Source of the DNA: Clostridiaceae bacterium M8S5
GTDB taxonomy: Bacteria > Bacillota > Clostridia > Tissierellales > MCWD3
Assembly: GCA_029227815.1 (NCBI GenBank)
Contig: CP118523.1
Location: 1,612,001-1,676,000, forward strand
Reading direction: 5' to 3'
DNA: 64,000 nucleotides
Position 1 is the stretch's first letter. The number at the start of each line of letters is the position of its first letter. The notes below the pieces were generated by a model. That model saw nothing but the letters and a program-made list of their open reading frames with translations, searched no databases and was not told the DNA's origin. Below are positions 1 to 8,990 of this stretch, piece after piece. A program made the position numbers and the translations under genes.

Positions 1-154
1 TATATATAGTAAATTGAAAGAAGGAAGTCTAAATAGAGTGCTTCTTGTATCAACAGGGGCATTACATTCTACAACTAGCATACAGCAGGGTGAATCTATT
101 CCAGGAATAGCACATGCAATAACAGTAACCAATAAGCTAAGGAGAGATGGATAA
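1..154 (+). CDS. spoVAD: SpoVAD, C-terminal fragment
   Basis: Only the last 50 codons are present, read from base 2 to the TAA at 152-154. The residues STTSIQQGESIPGIAHA followed by a basic end match the C-terminus of the thiolase-like SpoVAD family. SpoVAD is part of the inner-membrane SpoVA channel that moves Ca-dipicolinic acid into the forespore and out during germination. The stop overlaps the next start by one base (TAATG), so the two genes are translationally coupled. Identification rests on this short tail plus the spoVAE neighbour. Confidence 0.8.
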   Translation, partial: IYSKLKEGSLNRVLLVSTGALHSTTSIQQGESIPGIAHAITVTNKLRRDG

Positions 155-510
155 TGGTATATGTAAAAGCATTTATAGTAGGAGGAATAATATGTATGAT
201 AGCACAGATTTTGATGGATGGAACTAAACTTACTCCAGCACATGTACTCGTTATATATGTATCTAGTGGTGTCATATTGACTGTATTAGGTATATATAAA
301 TATATAGCTGATTTTGGAGGCTCAGGAGCTACAGTCCCATTAATTGGGTTTGGATACTCGCTAGGAAAAGGGGTAATGGAGGCAGTTGATAAAAATGGAT
401 TGATTGGAGTTTTTACTGGAGGAATTAGTGCAACAGCTGGTGGTGTTTCAGCGGCAGTAGTATTTGGGTATATAATGGCTGTGATATTTAATCCTAAAAC
501 TAAAAAATAG
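154..510 (+). CDS. spoVAE: SpoVAE (SpoVAC/SpoVAEb family membrane protein)
   Basis: A 118-residue integral membrane protein made of three or four hydrophobic segments with Gly-rich turns (YIADFGGSGATVPLIGFGYS around residues 49-68). That is the usual length and pattern of the SpoVAC/SpoVAEb family. It forms part of the SpoVA dipicolinate channel in the spore inner membrane. The ATG overlaps the spoVAD stop and the gene ends 12 bp before the next spoVA gene, so the three lie in one operon. In relatives this operon is made in the forespore under sigma-G; its promoter is upstream of the window. Confidence 0.88.
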   Translation: MVYVKAFIVGGIICMIAQILMDGTKLTPAHVLVIYVSSGVILTVLGIYKYIADFGGSGATVPLIGFGYSLGKGVMEAVDKNGLIGVFTGGISATAGGVSAAVVFGYIMAVIFNPKTKK

Positions 511-522
511 TAGGGAGTAATT

Positions 523-1119
523 ATGAATAAAAGAAATGTAATAATTGTTACAGATGGAGATAAAACAGCTAAAAAAGCAGTGGAGTTAGCTACAAAAAAC
601 GTTGGAGGTAGGTGTATATCAAGGTCTGCAGGCAATCCTACCCCCCTTACTGGTGATGAAATCGTAGATCTTGTATTAACAGCTATACATGATCCAGTAG
701 TTGTAATGGTTGATGATATAGGAAATCCGGGTTATGGAAAGGGAGAACTAGCATTTGATCAAATAATGTCTCATCCAGAGATAAATATACTTGGTGTAGT
801 GGCAGTAGCATCAAATACAGAGAGTGTAATGGGAGTTAAAGTCGATTATTCAATAACTTGCGATGGCAAGATAGTAAAAGGTTCAGTAGATAAAGAAGGA
901 CGCGAAACAGAAGGAAACATAATATATGGAGATACCGTAGATGTACTTAATCAATATAAATTTCCTATAGTAATAGGGGTGGGAGATATCGGTAAAATGT
1001 GTGGTAAAGATGATTGTCAATTAGGTGCTCCAATAATAAGTAAGGCTCTCAAGGAGATAGTCAAATATAATAAAGAAAACAGCAGTAGTGTCAAGAGTGA
1101 CGAAACTGATTTTGACTAG
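523..1119 (+). CDS. spoVAEA: SpoVAEA, stage V sporulation protein AE (soluble form)
   Basis: A 198-residue soluble protein beginning MNKRNVIIVTDGDKTAKKAV and containing VDDIGNPGYGKGE, which matches the SpoVAE (SpoVAEa) family of about 200 residues. There is no signal peptide or membrane segment. The molecular role is not well defined; the family is always linked to the SpoVA dipicolinate channel. It is the last gene of the operon, 12 bp after spoVAE, with a good ribosome site (AGTAGGGAG) before the ATG and a rho-independent terminator downstream at 1176. The C-terminal 20 residues are polar and low in complexity. Confidence 0.88.
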   Translation: MNKRNVIIVTDGDKTAKKAVELATKNVGGRCISRSAGNPTPLTGDEIVDLVLTAIHDPVVVMVDDIGNPGYGKGELAFDQIMSHPEINILGVVAVASNTESVMGVKVDYSITCDGKIVKGSVDKEGRETEGNIIYGDTVDVLNQYKFPIVIGVGDIGKMCGKDDCQLGAPIISKALKEIVKYNKENSSSVKSDETDFD

Positions 1120-1175
1120 TTATTTTACTTTTAGTAATTATGATATAAATAGTACAAATAATATAAGATAAAAAG

Positions 1176-1208
1176 CGTGATGACTACTATTAGAATCATC
1201 ACGTTTAT
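1176..1208 (+). terminator. Intrinsic terminator of the spoVA operon
   Basis: An 8-bp perfect stem (CGTGATGA, 1176-1183, with TCATCACG, 1196-1203) is followed by TTTATT. It lies 57 bp after the last spoVA stop. Bases 1209-1480 hold nothing I can recognise. Confidence 0.7.
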
Positions 1209-1480
1209 TATATGTTAATTAAACAATTTTATATCGTTCATTGTGAGACTAATAATTAAAGAGTTCATTCATATAGCTTAAATTGAGATCGAGTACAAAT
1301 ATTTTTTAATATGATTTTTGGATAATACAGAGGTGATTAGGGAGTACCCAATGAATGTAACTATAGGAATCAGATTCTGCCTTCTCATGGTTACAAACAT
1401 ATTATAGTCTCTATAATTGTTATATGCACTTTCTTTGATCTTTACTTCAAATTAAAAAATGTCATTAATTCTAAAAAAAT

Positions 1481-1516
1481 AAAAAAGTCGACTCAAAAGT
1501 GAGTCAACTTTTTTAT
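1481..1516. terminator. Bidirectional terminator between spoVA and the PBP gene
   Basis: A stem of about 15 bp (AAAAAAGTCGACTCA, with the loop AAAG, then TGAGTCAACTTTTTT) with one mismatch, an A-run on the left and a T-run on the right. It can end transcripts from either side. Its position 12 bp past the PBP stop suggests that gene is the main user. Confidence 0.8.
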
Positions 1517-1528
1517 TTTTTTTCACAA

Positions 1529-4500
1529 CTAATCATCATCTGAAGTTACAATATTGTCATTATTAGAGTTGTTACTATTTGTTTCGTTACTATTGTCATT
1601 ATCTTTGTTCTTTTTACCATTACCGTTTTTGTTCGGTTTTTTATTACCATTATTATTTTCGCTATCTATAATGTTACCATTTTCATCTAAATTATTGTTA
1701 TCTCCATTATTGTTATCTCCATTATTGTTATCTCCATTATTGTTATCTCCATTGTTATTATCACCATTGTCATTATCTTCGTCATTATCACCATTATTGT
1801 TATCAAAAGGATCTGGTGGAGTTAAGTGCAAATCACATACCTCTGTTGGAACTTGATATTTATAATCCCTAGGGATATAATTCTTATTTTCTTCAGGATT
1901 ATAAGGCGTTGGCCTTTTTATAAATACTCTGTTTTCAACTAGCTCTGGAGGACAGAACTCCGAGGCAAGTTTATTTGTGGATATATCCACGGCTACCTCA
2001 ACATGAACATCGTCATAATCTTTAGGTTCAGTTCCTCTTATGAATTTTTCAGTTCTAACAGTATTTCCTCTAGGATCTTTTCTACTCAATTCAGTAGCAA
2101 GTTTACCAGAAGTAGTATCTATAGTTCTTGTTACTAAGCCACCAACAGGATCAAAGTCTTTAGCTGGTAAATTTTTATGGATATCTTTCATAATATGACT
2201 CCATAAGATAGTAGCGTATTGACTACCTTTGTCAAGCTTGATACTTTGATTGTCATTACCAATCCATGTTCCAGCTATATAATAAGGTGTATAACCTACA
2301 AACCAAGCATCAACTCTATTTTGAGTAGTACCAGTTTTTCCGGCAACAGGTATTTTAGTATTGTAACTATGAAGTTGAGCTCTTCTAGCAATACCTCCAG
2401 TAACTGTGCTTTTTAGTATATCAGTCATTAAATAAGCTACTTGTTCAGATACTACAGTGTTTTTAGTAGATTTGTTTTCTAATATTACATTACCATCTCT
2501 GTCTAGAACTTTTGTGTACGCAATAGGCTCTGTATAAACACCATCATTTGCAATAGTTCCAAAAGCAGCAGTCATTTTTAGAGGAGACACACCTCTAGTC
2601 ATACCACCTAATGCAAGTGCTGACAAGTTTTCATCATAGTTACTACTACCTTTAGCGACAGCTTCTTCCTTAGTTGTAAAGGAATCATTACTTGGTGTAT
2701 CATAATCAATTATACCCATTTTAGAAAGGTAATCCATAGATGTAGATATACCTATTTTTTTAAGGAACTTAACAGTAGAAACGTTGATAGATTGCTCTAC
2801 TGAATATCTCAATGTAACAAGACCTCTATAGTCATCTGAAAGATTGTTTCTTTGAGAACTATTTCTTCTTCCATACCAGTTTCTAGGCCATATATTACCG
2901 TTATTATCGTAGTGAGGCACATCATCCACTACACTTGCAGCTGTAAATCCATTGTCTAATGCTGGTAGATATACAGAAATAGGTTTCAAAGATGATCCAG
3001 GTTGTCTAGGCCTTAAAGCTCTATTTAATATCTTACTACCTTTGACATTTCTTCCTCCTATAAGCGCTTTAATATGACCGTTATAATCAAGTAGTACAAA
3101 AGATGATTGAGGTTGCATAATCCCTTTTTTGTCTTTGTAGAAATATTTACTTTTGATAATCATATCTCCATTAGAGTTTATGCTATAAAAATCCTTATTT
3201 TCATCTAAAAAGTTCTTATTAATTATTAATCGTCTGTTTTCTTTATCTGATGTATAACATGTCTTAGGGTCCAAAGACCATGCAGAATGAGTAATCAGAT
3301 TTTGTTTTTCATCAATAGTATAGAAATCTGTAACATCAGCATTTCTATAATTTAATTTGTTATTTTTGACAGCTATATTTCCATCACTTAAAATTTCAAA
3401 TGTACCTTTTTCTATTTTTAGATTATAATCTTGATCTAGCAAATTGTCTTTTGCATAAAAAACAATTTTTTTACTTGAGTCAATTATATTTTTTTGTTTA
3501 TCTAGAGTTCTACTTACTAGCTTTGCACCTCTAATAGTACCAGAATTCGCAGTAAGTATTTTTCCAAAGTTATCATATGCATCTTCAAGCTTACTCTGAA
3601 TACCAATATCCATAGTAGAATAAATTTTAAGACCCCCAGTTAATAGAAGATCAGTAGCATCAGCTTTGCTGTAATCATACTTCTTCATCAAGTCTTTTAC
3701 AACAGAATCTTTAACATAGTCATTGAAGTATGATGTTTCTATTTCTTCGTTTTTCTTTGGATCTGGCTTGATAGCTTTACGCATATCTTCCTTTAACGCA
3801 TTATCATATTGAACTTTATTGATTTTTCCTAATTCAAGCATCTTCTTAAGTATGATTCTTTGCCTTTCCTCAGCTCTAGGATTGTATATAGGCACATATA
3901 AATTGCCTAAAATCTCTATATAATGCATTTCGGTAGGATCATCTACACCAACGACTTTGTGTTTTGTCTTATCAAAATTTTCTGGCTTTATAACCTTATA
4001 AAGCTCATAAGCTACTGTTGATTTTGTTGCACCTGCAATCATCGCACTTTCAGCAAGTGTAAGTTCGCTAGCACTTTTAGAGAAATAAGTTTGAGCCGCA
4101 GCTTCAACACCATATGCTCCTTGACCAAAAGGACTTGTATTCAAATAAGCCCTCAATATTTGATCCTTAGTTAAGTGCCGTTCAAGTTGCATAGCTATAT
4201 ACATTTCCTTAACTTTTCTTGTTATTGTTTTTTCTTGTGACAGGTACCTATTTTTAGCTAACTGTTGTGTGAGAGTACTAAAACCTTGTTTAAAAGACAT
4301 ACTTTTAAGGTTTGTAAAAACTGCTCTTCCTACACTTCTAAAATCTACTCCATGATGCTCCAAGAATCTTTCATCTTCGATTGCTATAACAGCATCTTTC
4401 AAGTATTTAGATATCTGATTAAGTTCAACTTTTGTTCTAAATTCTTGAGTGAGAATCTTTTCAATTACTTCGCCTTTTTGGTCTACAATAACCGAATTTT

Positions 4501-4720
4501 CATTTAAATAAGCAGTGACTTTAGATGGGTCAATAGGTGGCACGGTCTTGATTATTGCATATAAAATACCACATAAAGATCCTCCAACAATAAAAACAAT
4601 TAAAGACATAATTATTAATATGAGCTTAAGGGTTTTTCTTTTTTTCTTTGGATTTCTAGCCCTTTTGTTATCTTTATTTTCTTTATTATCATCTGCTTTG
4701 TTTGTCCTATTTAGTGCCAT
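1529..4720 (-). CDS. Class A penicillin-binding protein (PBP1A-type), with long Asn/Asp tail
   Basis: A 1063-residue bifunctional peptidoglycan synthase. A basic cytoplasmic head (1-30) precedes one membrane anchor (about 31-58). The glycosyltransferase domain carries EDERFLEHHGVDFRSVGRA from about residue 115 and TLTQQLAKN near 150. The transpeptidase domain has GSSLKP (active Ser about 575), an S-I-N motif near 644 and KTGTT near 792. A Lys/Asn-rich stretch of some 150 residues lies between the two domains. From about residue 970 the protein is a low-complexity Asn/Asp/Gly/Lys tail with NNNGD repeats, presumably wall-embedded. The start has a strong site (CTAGGAGGT) and a sigma-A promoter upstream. 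The gene is monocistronic with divergent pepP. It could be called pbpA or ponA; I leave the symbol empty. Confidence 0.93.
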   Translation of the reverse strand: MALNRTNKADDNKENKDNKRARNPKKKRKTLKLILIIMSLIVFIVGGSLCGILYAIIKTVPPIDPSKVTAYLNENSVIVDQKGEVIEKILTQEFRTKVELNQISKYLKDAVIAIEDERFLEHHGVDFRSVGRAVFTNLKSMSFKQGFSTLTQQLAKNRYLSQEKTITRKVKEMYIAMQLERHLTKDQILRAYLNTSPFGQGAYGVEAAAQTYFSKSASELTLAESAMIAGATKSTVAYELYKVIKPENFDKTKHKVVGVDDPTEMHYIEILGNLYVPIYNPRAEERQRIILKKMLELGKINKVQYDNALKEDMRKAIKPDPKKNEEIETSYFNDYVKDSVVKDLMKKYDYSKADATDLLLTGGLKIYSTMDIGIQSKLEDAYDNFGKILTANSGTIRGAKLVSRTLDKQKNIIDSSKKIVFYAKDNLLDQDYNLKIEKGTFEILSDGNIAVKNNKLNYRNADVTDFYTIDEKQNLITHSAWSLDPKTCYTSDKENRRLIINKNFLDENKDFYSINSNGDMIIKSKYFYKDKKGIMQPQSSFVLLDYNGHIKALIGGRNVKGSKILNRALRPRQPGSSLKPISVYLPALDNGFTAASVVDDVPHYDNNGNIWPRNWYGRRNSSQRNNLSDDYRGLVTLRYSVEQSINVSTVKFLKKIGISTSMDYLSKMGIIDYDTPSNDSFTTKEEAVAKGSSNYDENLSALALGGMTRGVSPLKMTAAFGTIANDGVYTEPIAYTKVLDRDGNVILENKSTKNTVVSEQVAYLMTDILKSTVTGGIARRAQLHSYNTKIPVAGKTGTTQNRVDAWFVGYTPYYIAGTWIGNDNQSIKLDKGSQYATILWSHIMKDIHKNLPAKDFDPVGGLVTRTIDTTSGKLATELSRKDPRGNTVRTEKFIRGTEPKDYDDVHVEVAVDISTNKLASEFCPPELVENRVFIKRPTPYNPEENKNYIPRDYKYQVPTEVCDLHLTPPDPFDNNNGDNDEDNDNGDNNNGDNNNGDNNNGDNNNGDNNNLDENGNIIDSENNNGNKKPNKNGNGKKNKDNDNSNETNSNNSNNDNIVTSDDD
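1691..1750. repeat. 15-bp tandem repeat, four exact copies, in the PBP tail
   Basis: The unit ATTATTGTTATCTCC occurs four times without change (1691, 1706, 1721, 1736) and continues in degenerate form to about 1800. On the coding strand each unit encodes one NNNGD pentapeptide in frame, so copy-number change would lengthen or shorten the tail without breaking the protein. Confidence 0.9.
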
Positions 4721-5125
4721 AAATAATACCTCCTAGTTATATGAAGTATATGATGAATATAGTCAATGTCCTAGTAATTATACCATAGAAGTTTAGATTT
4801 GTTAAATCTAGAGTAAATATTATTATTACATTTGTTAATTTTAACCATAATGCTTCAATAATATAATACAAATTATCAATTTGACTATGTTTTTTGGTAT
4901 AATAACTATAAGAATATCTTTAATATAGTCTATATCTATGACCAATACATGTAAACAAAGTACAATAAAAAAGAACTTATATGTATTTAAACGTATATTA
5001 TTTCAGATATTATTTGATGACCTGTAATAAAGATGTAATATAAATGTAATATGTTACAAAAAACATTGTAATTAGTAATAAGATACTATAATATTAAATC
5101 AAAGTGATTTTAAGGGGGTTAAAAA
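4721..5125. other. Divergent intergenic region between the PBP gene and pepP
   Basis: 405 bp of very AT-rich sequence. It holds the minus-strand PBP promoter (4777-4805), the PBP ribosome site and, near pepP, a weak plus-strand promoter candidate (TTGTAA at 5066, TATAAT at 5087, spacer 15). ATGTAATAT occurs twice close together at 5033 and 5044. I see no RNA element or further gene. Confidence 0.5.
4777..4805 (-). promoter_or_regulatory. Sigma-A promoter for the PBP gene
   Basis: On the minus strand TTAACA (4805-4800) and TATAAT (4782-4777) are separated by 17 bp, 57 bp before the start codon. The -10 box is perfect and the -35 has one deviation in the common TTGACA consensus. Confidence 0.6.
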
Positions 5126-6901
5126 GTGGATATTAAAAGTAGAGTTAGTAAACTAAAAAACCTTATGAAAAGTAAAAATATTGATGCAGTGATAATACCA
5201 AGCTATGATGCTCATCAAAGTGAGTATTTAGCTGACTATTGGATGAGCCGAAGATGGATATCTGGATTTACAGGATCTGCAGGAACAGCTGTCATTACTG
5301 ATGACGAATGTGGTCTTTGGACTGATGGCAGGTATTTTATACAAGCAGAAAATGAATTAAGAGATACAGGAATTAAATTGTTTAAAATGAGAGAAAAAGG
5401 AGTACCAACATACGAACAGTGGATAGTAGATACATTAGATGACAACTGCACAGTAGCGATTGACGCAAAGGTATTTCCTCTAAAAGTTGTAAATAACTTA
5501 AAAGAAAAATTCAAAGACAAAAACATTAAAATTTGTGATTGTGATTTGGTAGATGAAATATGGCAAGATAGACCTTCATTACCAATGTCAAAAGTTTATA
5601 ATCATGATGTAAAATATTGTGGTAAGTCAAGAAGTGAAAAACTTACTCAATTAAGAGAAGAACTGAAGAAGCTTGGTGCAGATTACAACGTTCTTTCAAG
5701 TTTAGATGACATAGCATGGCTTTATAATATAAGAGGAAACGATATACATAACAATCCTTACGTAATATCTTTTGCTCTGATATCAGATGAGGAAGCATAT
5801 TTATTTGTAGATGATAGGAAACTAGATGACGAAATCAAAAAAGTGCTTACAGGTGATGGTATTATCATAAAAGGGTATGAAGAGATAGGAGAGTATATAA
5901 AGAACCTTCCTAAAGATTCATCTATATTCCTTGATCCAATTAAAACTAGTTATTGGTTATACAATTCAATACCAGAAAGTGTAAAGAAAATTGAAGATGT
6001 AAATATTACTACTAAATTAAAAGCAGTTAAAAATGAAACTGAAATAGAAAATCTTAAAAATTGCCAAGTAAAAGACGGCGTAGCAATGGTAAGATTTATA
6101 AAATGGCTAAAAGAAAATGTTGGGAAAGAACATATGACAGAGATATCTGTAGATGAGAAACTAGAAAGTTTTAGAGCTGAGGGTGATGCATTTGTTTCAA
6201 ACAGCTTTGATGCAATAGTTGCATACCAAGCAAACGGGGCTATGATGCATTATAGTGCTACTAAAGATAACCACAGCGAAGTCAAGCCAGAGGGATTCTT
6301 GTTAGTTGACTCAGGCGGACAATACTATGATGGTACAACTGATATTACTAGAACTATTGTTTTGGGAGAGTTAACAAACGACCAAATCAGGGATTACACA
6401 TTAACTCTTAGAGGTCATATAAATTTAGCAAAGGCAAAATTCTTATACGGATGTACAGGCGATAATATAGACATATTAGCTAGAAGACCACTATGGGAGC
6501 ATGGTATTGATTACAAATGCGGTACTGGTCATGGAGTAGGATTCTTTTTAGGAGTACATGAAGGACCTCAAGGCATAAGCATGAGAAAATCTAACGTACC
6601 AATAGAGGCAGGTATGGTTACAACTAATGAGCCAGGTGTATATAAAGAAGGAGAGTATGGAATAAGAATAGAAAATACATTATTAGCCAAAGAAGATATA
6701 GAAAATGAGTACGGTAAATTTATGAAATTTGAAACAATATCTTATTGCCCAATAGATATAGATGCTATAGATGTGAAACTGATGAATGAAAATGAAAGAA
6801 AGTGGCTTAATGACTATCATAAGATGGTTTACGATGTATTATCAGAGCGTTTAAACGAAGAAGAAAAAGCATGGCTTAAAAATGAAACTAGATCAATATA
6901 A
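5126..6901 (+). CDS. pepP: Xaa-Pro aminopeptidase (M24B, long form)
   Basis: A 591-residue cytoplasmic metallopeptidase that removes an N-terminal residue preceding proline. Two creatinase-type N-terminal domains (about 1-130 and 150-300) precede the pita-bread M24 domain. The five metal ligands are visible: two Asp in DSGGQYYDGTTDITRT (about 395-410), His in VHEGPQG (about 476), Glu in NEPGVY (about 501) and Glu in GIRIENT (about 515). The extra C-terminal segment with WLNDYHKMVY is typical of the 590-600 residue form. The GTG start at 5126 follows AAGGGGGTT. It is followed by a hairpin overlapping the next gene's start region. Confidence 0.93.
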   Translation: MDIKSRVSKLKNLMKSKNIDAVIIPSYDAHQSEYLADYWMSRRWISGFTGSAGTAVITDDECGLWTDGRYFIQAENELRDTGIKLFKMREKGVPTYEQWIVDTLDDNCTVAIDAKVFPLKVVNNLKEKFKDKNIKICDCDLVDEIWQDRPSLPMSKVYNHDVKYCGKSRSEKLTQLREELKKLGADYNVLSSLDDIAWLYNIRGNDIHNNPYVISFALISDEEAYLFVDDRKLDDEIKKVLTGDGIIIKGYEEIGEYIKNLPKDSSIFLDPIKTSYWLYNSIPESVKKIEDVNITTKLKAVKNETEIENLKNCQVKDGVAMVRFIKWLKENVGKEHMTEISVDEKLESFRAEGDAFVSNSFDAIVAYQANGAMMHYSATKDNHSEVKPEGFLLVDSGGQYYDGTTDITRTIVLGELTNDQIRDYTLTLRGHINLAKAKFLYGCTGDNIDILARRPLWEHGIDYKCGTGHGVGFFLGVHEGPQGISMRKSNVPIEAGMVTTNEPGVYKEGEYGIRIENTLLAKEDIENEYGKFMKFETISYCPIDIDAIDVKLMNENERKWLNDYHKMVYDVLSERLNEEEKAWLKNETRSI

Positions 6902-6917
6902 TTAACTATAACAAGAA

Positions 6918-6966
6918 ACATCCCCTAGTAATGTGCATATATTACTATGGGGGTGTATTTTTTGAT
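6918..6966 (+). terminator. Terminator hairpin after pepP, overlapping the yunB ribosome site
   Basis: ACATCCCCTAGTAAT (6918-6932) pairs with ATTACTATGGGGGTGT (6941-6956) with one bulge and a G-U pair, followed by a run of six T. The GGGGG in the 3' arm is also the best ribosome site for the next gene, so folding would hide it. Confidence 0.65.
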
Positions 6967-7645
6967 ACTTGATAATGATTATAAAAAAAGAAAATCAAAC
7001 TATAGTAAAAACAAAACCTTCTTTGTTATAGTTGGTATATTAGTAGTTATAATATATGGTTTTTATTTAGTAGATAAGAGTGTAAAACCAATAGTATTAG
7101 CAATGAGTGAAGTAAGAGCCAGAATGATTGCTACACAAGCTATAAACGACGCTGTTAAAGAAAAGATAAAGGGAGATATTAAATATAAAGATCTTATTGA
7201 TATATCTTATGACAAGGATGGAAAAGTAGCAACTATGCAAGCAAATACTATGCTTATGAATACGATTGCATCAGAAGTTGCACTAGAAGTTCAAAATAAA
7301 ATGAGAGCAGTATCAGCTAGCAGTATAAGAATACCCATAGGAACAGCATTTAAAAGTCAGATACTATCACAATACGGACCTAAAATAAGCGTTAATATTA
7401 TGCCACAAGGTTCAGTAAAGGTTGACTTTGAAACAGAGTTTGAACAATCAGGAATAAATCAAACTATACATAGGGTATATTTAACCATACAAGCACAGGT
7501 TAGGATAGTAATACCATTAGGTGCAGATACAGCTAAAATAACATCAACAGTGCCTATAGCAGAGACAATTATCATTGGTGATGTGCCACAAAGCTTTATA
7601 AATGTACCTAAAGACGATTTTATGAATGTAGTGCCGGGTAGTTAA
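6962..7645 (+). CDS. yunB: YunB-family sporulation protein
   Basis: A protein of about 227 residues with one N-terminal membrane anchor (TFFVIVGILVVIIYGFYLV) and an extracytoplasmic domain containing VRARMIATQAINDAV, SASSIRIPIGTA and HRVYLTIQAQVRIVIPLG. This matches the YunB family of spore-formers, which is sigma-E controlled in Bacillus and has no known biochemical activity. An ATG at 6947 is in frame but sits inside the preceding terminator stem with no upstream ribosome site. I prefer the TTG at 6962, which has GGGGG 8 bp before it. It could share transcription with pepP or have its own late promoter. Confidence 0.82.
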   Translation: MILDNDYKKRKSNYSKNKTFFVIVGILVVIIYGFYLVDKSVKPIVLAMSEVRARMIATQAINDAVKEKIKGDIKYKDLIDISYDKDGKVATMQANTMLMNTIASEVALEVQNKMRAVSASSIRIPIGTAFKSQILSQYGPKISVNIMPQGSVKVDFETEFEQSGINQTIHRVYLTIQAQVRIVIPLGADTAKITSTVPIAETIIIGDVPQSFINVPKDDFMNVVPGS

Positions 7646-7705
7646 ATATATAAAGATTTGATATAATAGTAGTAAGGCATACAATAAGCAAGATGAGGTG
7701 GTATA

Positions 7706-8977
7706 GTGGAAAACATTAATAGAGAAAGAGTTTTAATAGTTGGAGTTGATTTGGGTAGAAAAGAAGACATAGATATAAAAGTTACATTGGCAGAGCTTAG
7801 AGAGCTTGTTTATGCAGCTGATGGAGAGGTTATAGAAGAAGTTTTGCAAAATAGACATAAGATAGACGCTACATACTATATAGGTAAAGGTAAGGCACAG
7901 GAGATATCGCTTTATTGTGATGAGTTAAATATAGACACTGTAGTGTTTGACAATCAGTTATCCGGTGCTCAGATAAAAAATCTAGAAAATATCATACAAA
8001 GAAAAATAATTGATAGAACTAATCTTATACTAGATATATTTGCAAAGAGAGCAACCTCAAAAGAAGGAAAGTTACAAGTGGAATTAGCACAGCTAAAATA
8101 TACATTACCTAGATTAATAGGATTAGGTAAAACACTATCTAGAACTGGTGCAGGTATAGGAACAAGAGGACCTGGAGAAAAGAAGCTTGAAACAGATCGT
8201 AGACATATACTATCTAGAATAACAGACATAAAGCATCAATTAAAAGAACTTGAAAATGTTAGAGAGATGAAAAGAAAGCAAAGAATAAAATCAGAGATAC
8301 CATTAGTTGCGTTAGTAGGCTATACAAATGCAGGGAAGTCAACTATATTCAATGAATTAATAAAATCTCACGACGAATATGATGATGAGAAAAGTGTTTT
8401 TGCTCATGATATGTTGTTTGCAACACTTGATACTACATTAAGAAAATGCAAATTTCAGGGTGGGAAGAACTATTTATTGATTGATACAGTTGGTTTCGTT
8501 AGCAAACTACCAACGGGACTAGTAGAAGCATTTAAAGGGACGTTAGAAGAAGTAATATATGCAGATTTAATAGTACATGTAATAGATGTAACAAGTAAGG
8601 ATTATGATCTTCAAAAAGAAACTACATTAAAAGTATTAAAACAAATAGGAGTTACAGATAAGCCTATACTCACAGTTTATAACAAAGTAGACGATCTAGA
8701 GGAAATAAATACATCTTATAGTAAGGACAATGTTTATATATCAGCTCTAGAAGGGATAAATATTGATATTATGAGAGAGCTTATGGAAGAAAAGCTATTT
8801 GGTAGTTACCATAAGGTAAAGCTGGTTATTCCTTTTAATAAAGGAGATATAAGCTCATATTTATACAACAATGTAAACATTCTAGAGTCTTCACATAATG
8901 AAAATGGAACAGAATTTATAGTAGAACTCGATGATAAAGATTACAATAGATTTAAGCAATATATTGTAGTTGATTAA
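7706..8977 (+). CDS. hflX: GTPase HflX
   Basis: A 423-residue ribosome-associated GTPase of the Obg/HflX class, which rescues stalled or stress-damaged ribosomes in characterised members. The N-terminal HflX domain includes YYIGKGKAQEI and VFDNQLSGAQIKNLE; the linker has the conserved GAGIGTRGPGEKKLETDRR. The G domain shows G1 GYTNAGKST (about 205-213), G3 DTVGF, and G4 NKVD. A GTG start at 7706 follows GAGGTGG. The next gene starts 13 bp after the stop, so the two form an operon. Confidence 0.95.
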   Translation: MENINRERVLIVGVDLGRKEDIDIKVTLAELRELVYAADGEVIEEVLQNRHKIDATYYIGKGKAQEISLYCDELNIDTVVFDNQLSGAQIKNLENIIQRKIIDRTNLILDIFAKRATSKEGKLQVELAQLKYTLPRLIGLGKTLSRTGAGIGTRGPGEKKLETDRRHILSRITDIKHQLKELENVREMKRKQRIKSEIPLVALVGYTNAGKSTIFNELIKSHDEYDDEKSVFAHDMLFATLDTTLRKCKFQGGKNYLLIDTVGFVSKLPTGLVEAFKGTLEEVIYADLIVHVIDVTSKDYDLQKETTLKVLKQIGVTDKPILTVYNKVDDLEEINTSYSKDNVYISALEGINIDIMRELMEEKLFGSYHKVKLVIPFNKGDISSYLYNNVNILESSHNENGTEFIVELDDKDYNRFKQYIVVD

Positions 8978-8990
8978 AGGAGAAATACTG

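Noticed and set aside
1554..1856. Leu/Ser-rich plus-strand ORF opposite the PBP tail
   Set aside because: It is the antisense reading of the NNNGD repeat region with no site or independent support.
6947..6961. ATG at 6947 as the yunB start
   Set aside because: It lies in the stem of the pepP terminator and has no ribosome site upstream; TTG at 6962 is better placed.
8970..8990. TTG start for the HEAT-repeat gene overlapping hflX
   Set aside because: The AAAGGAGAA site is correctly spaced for the ATG at 8991.
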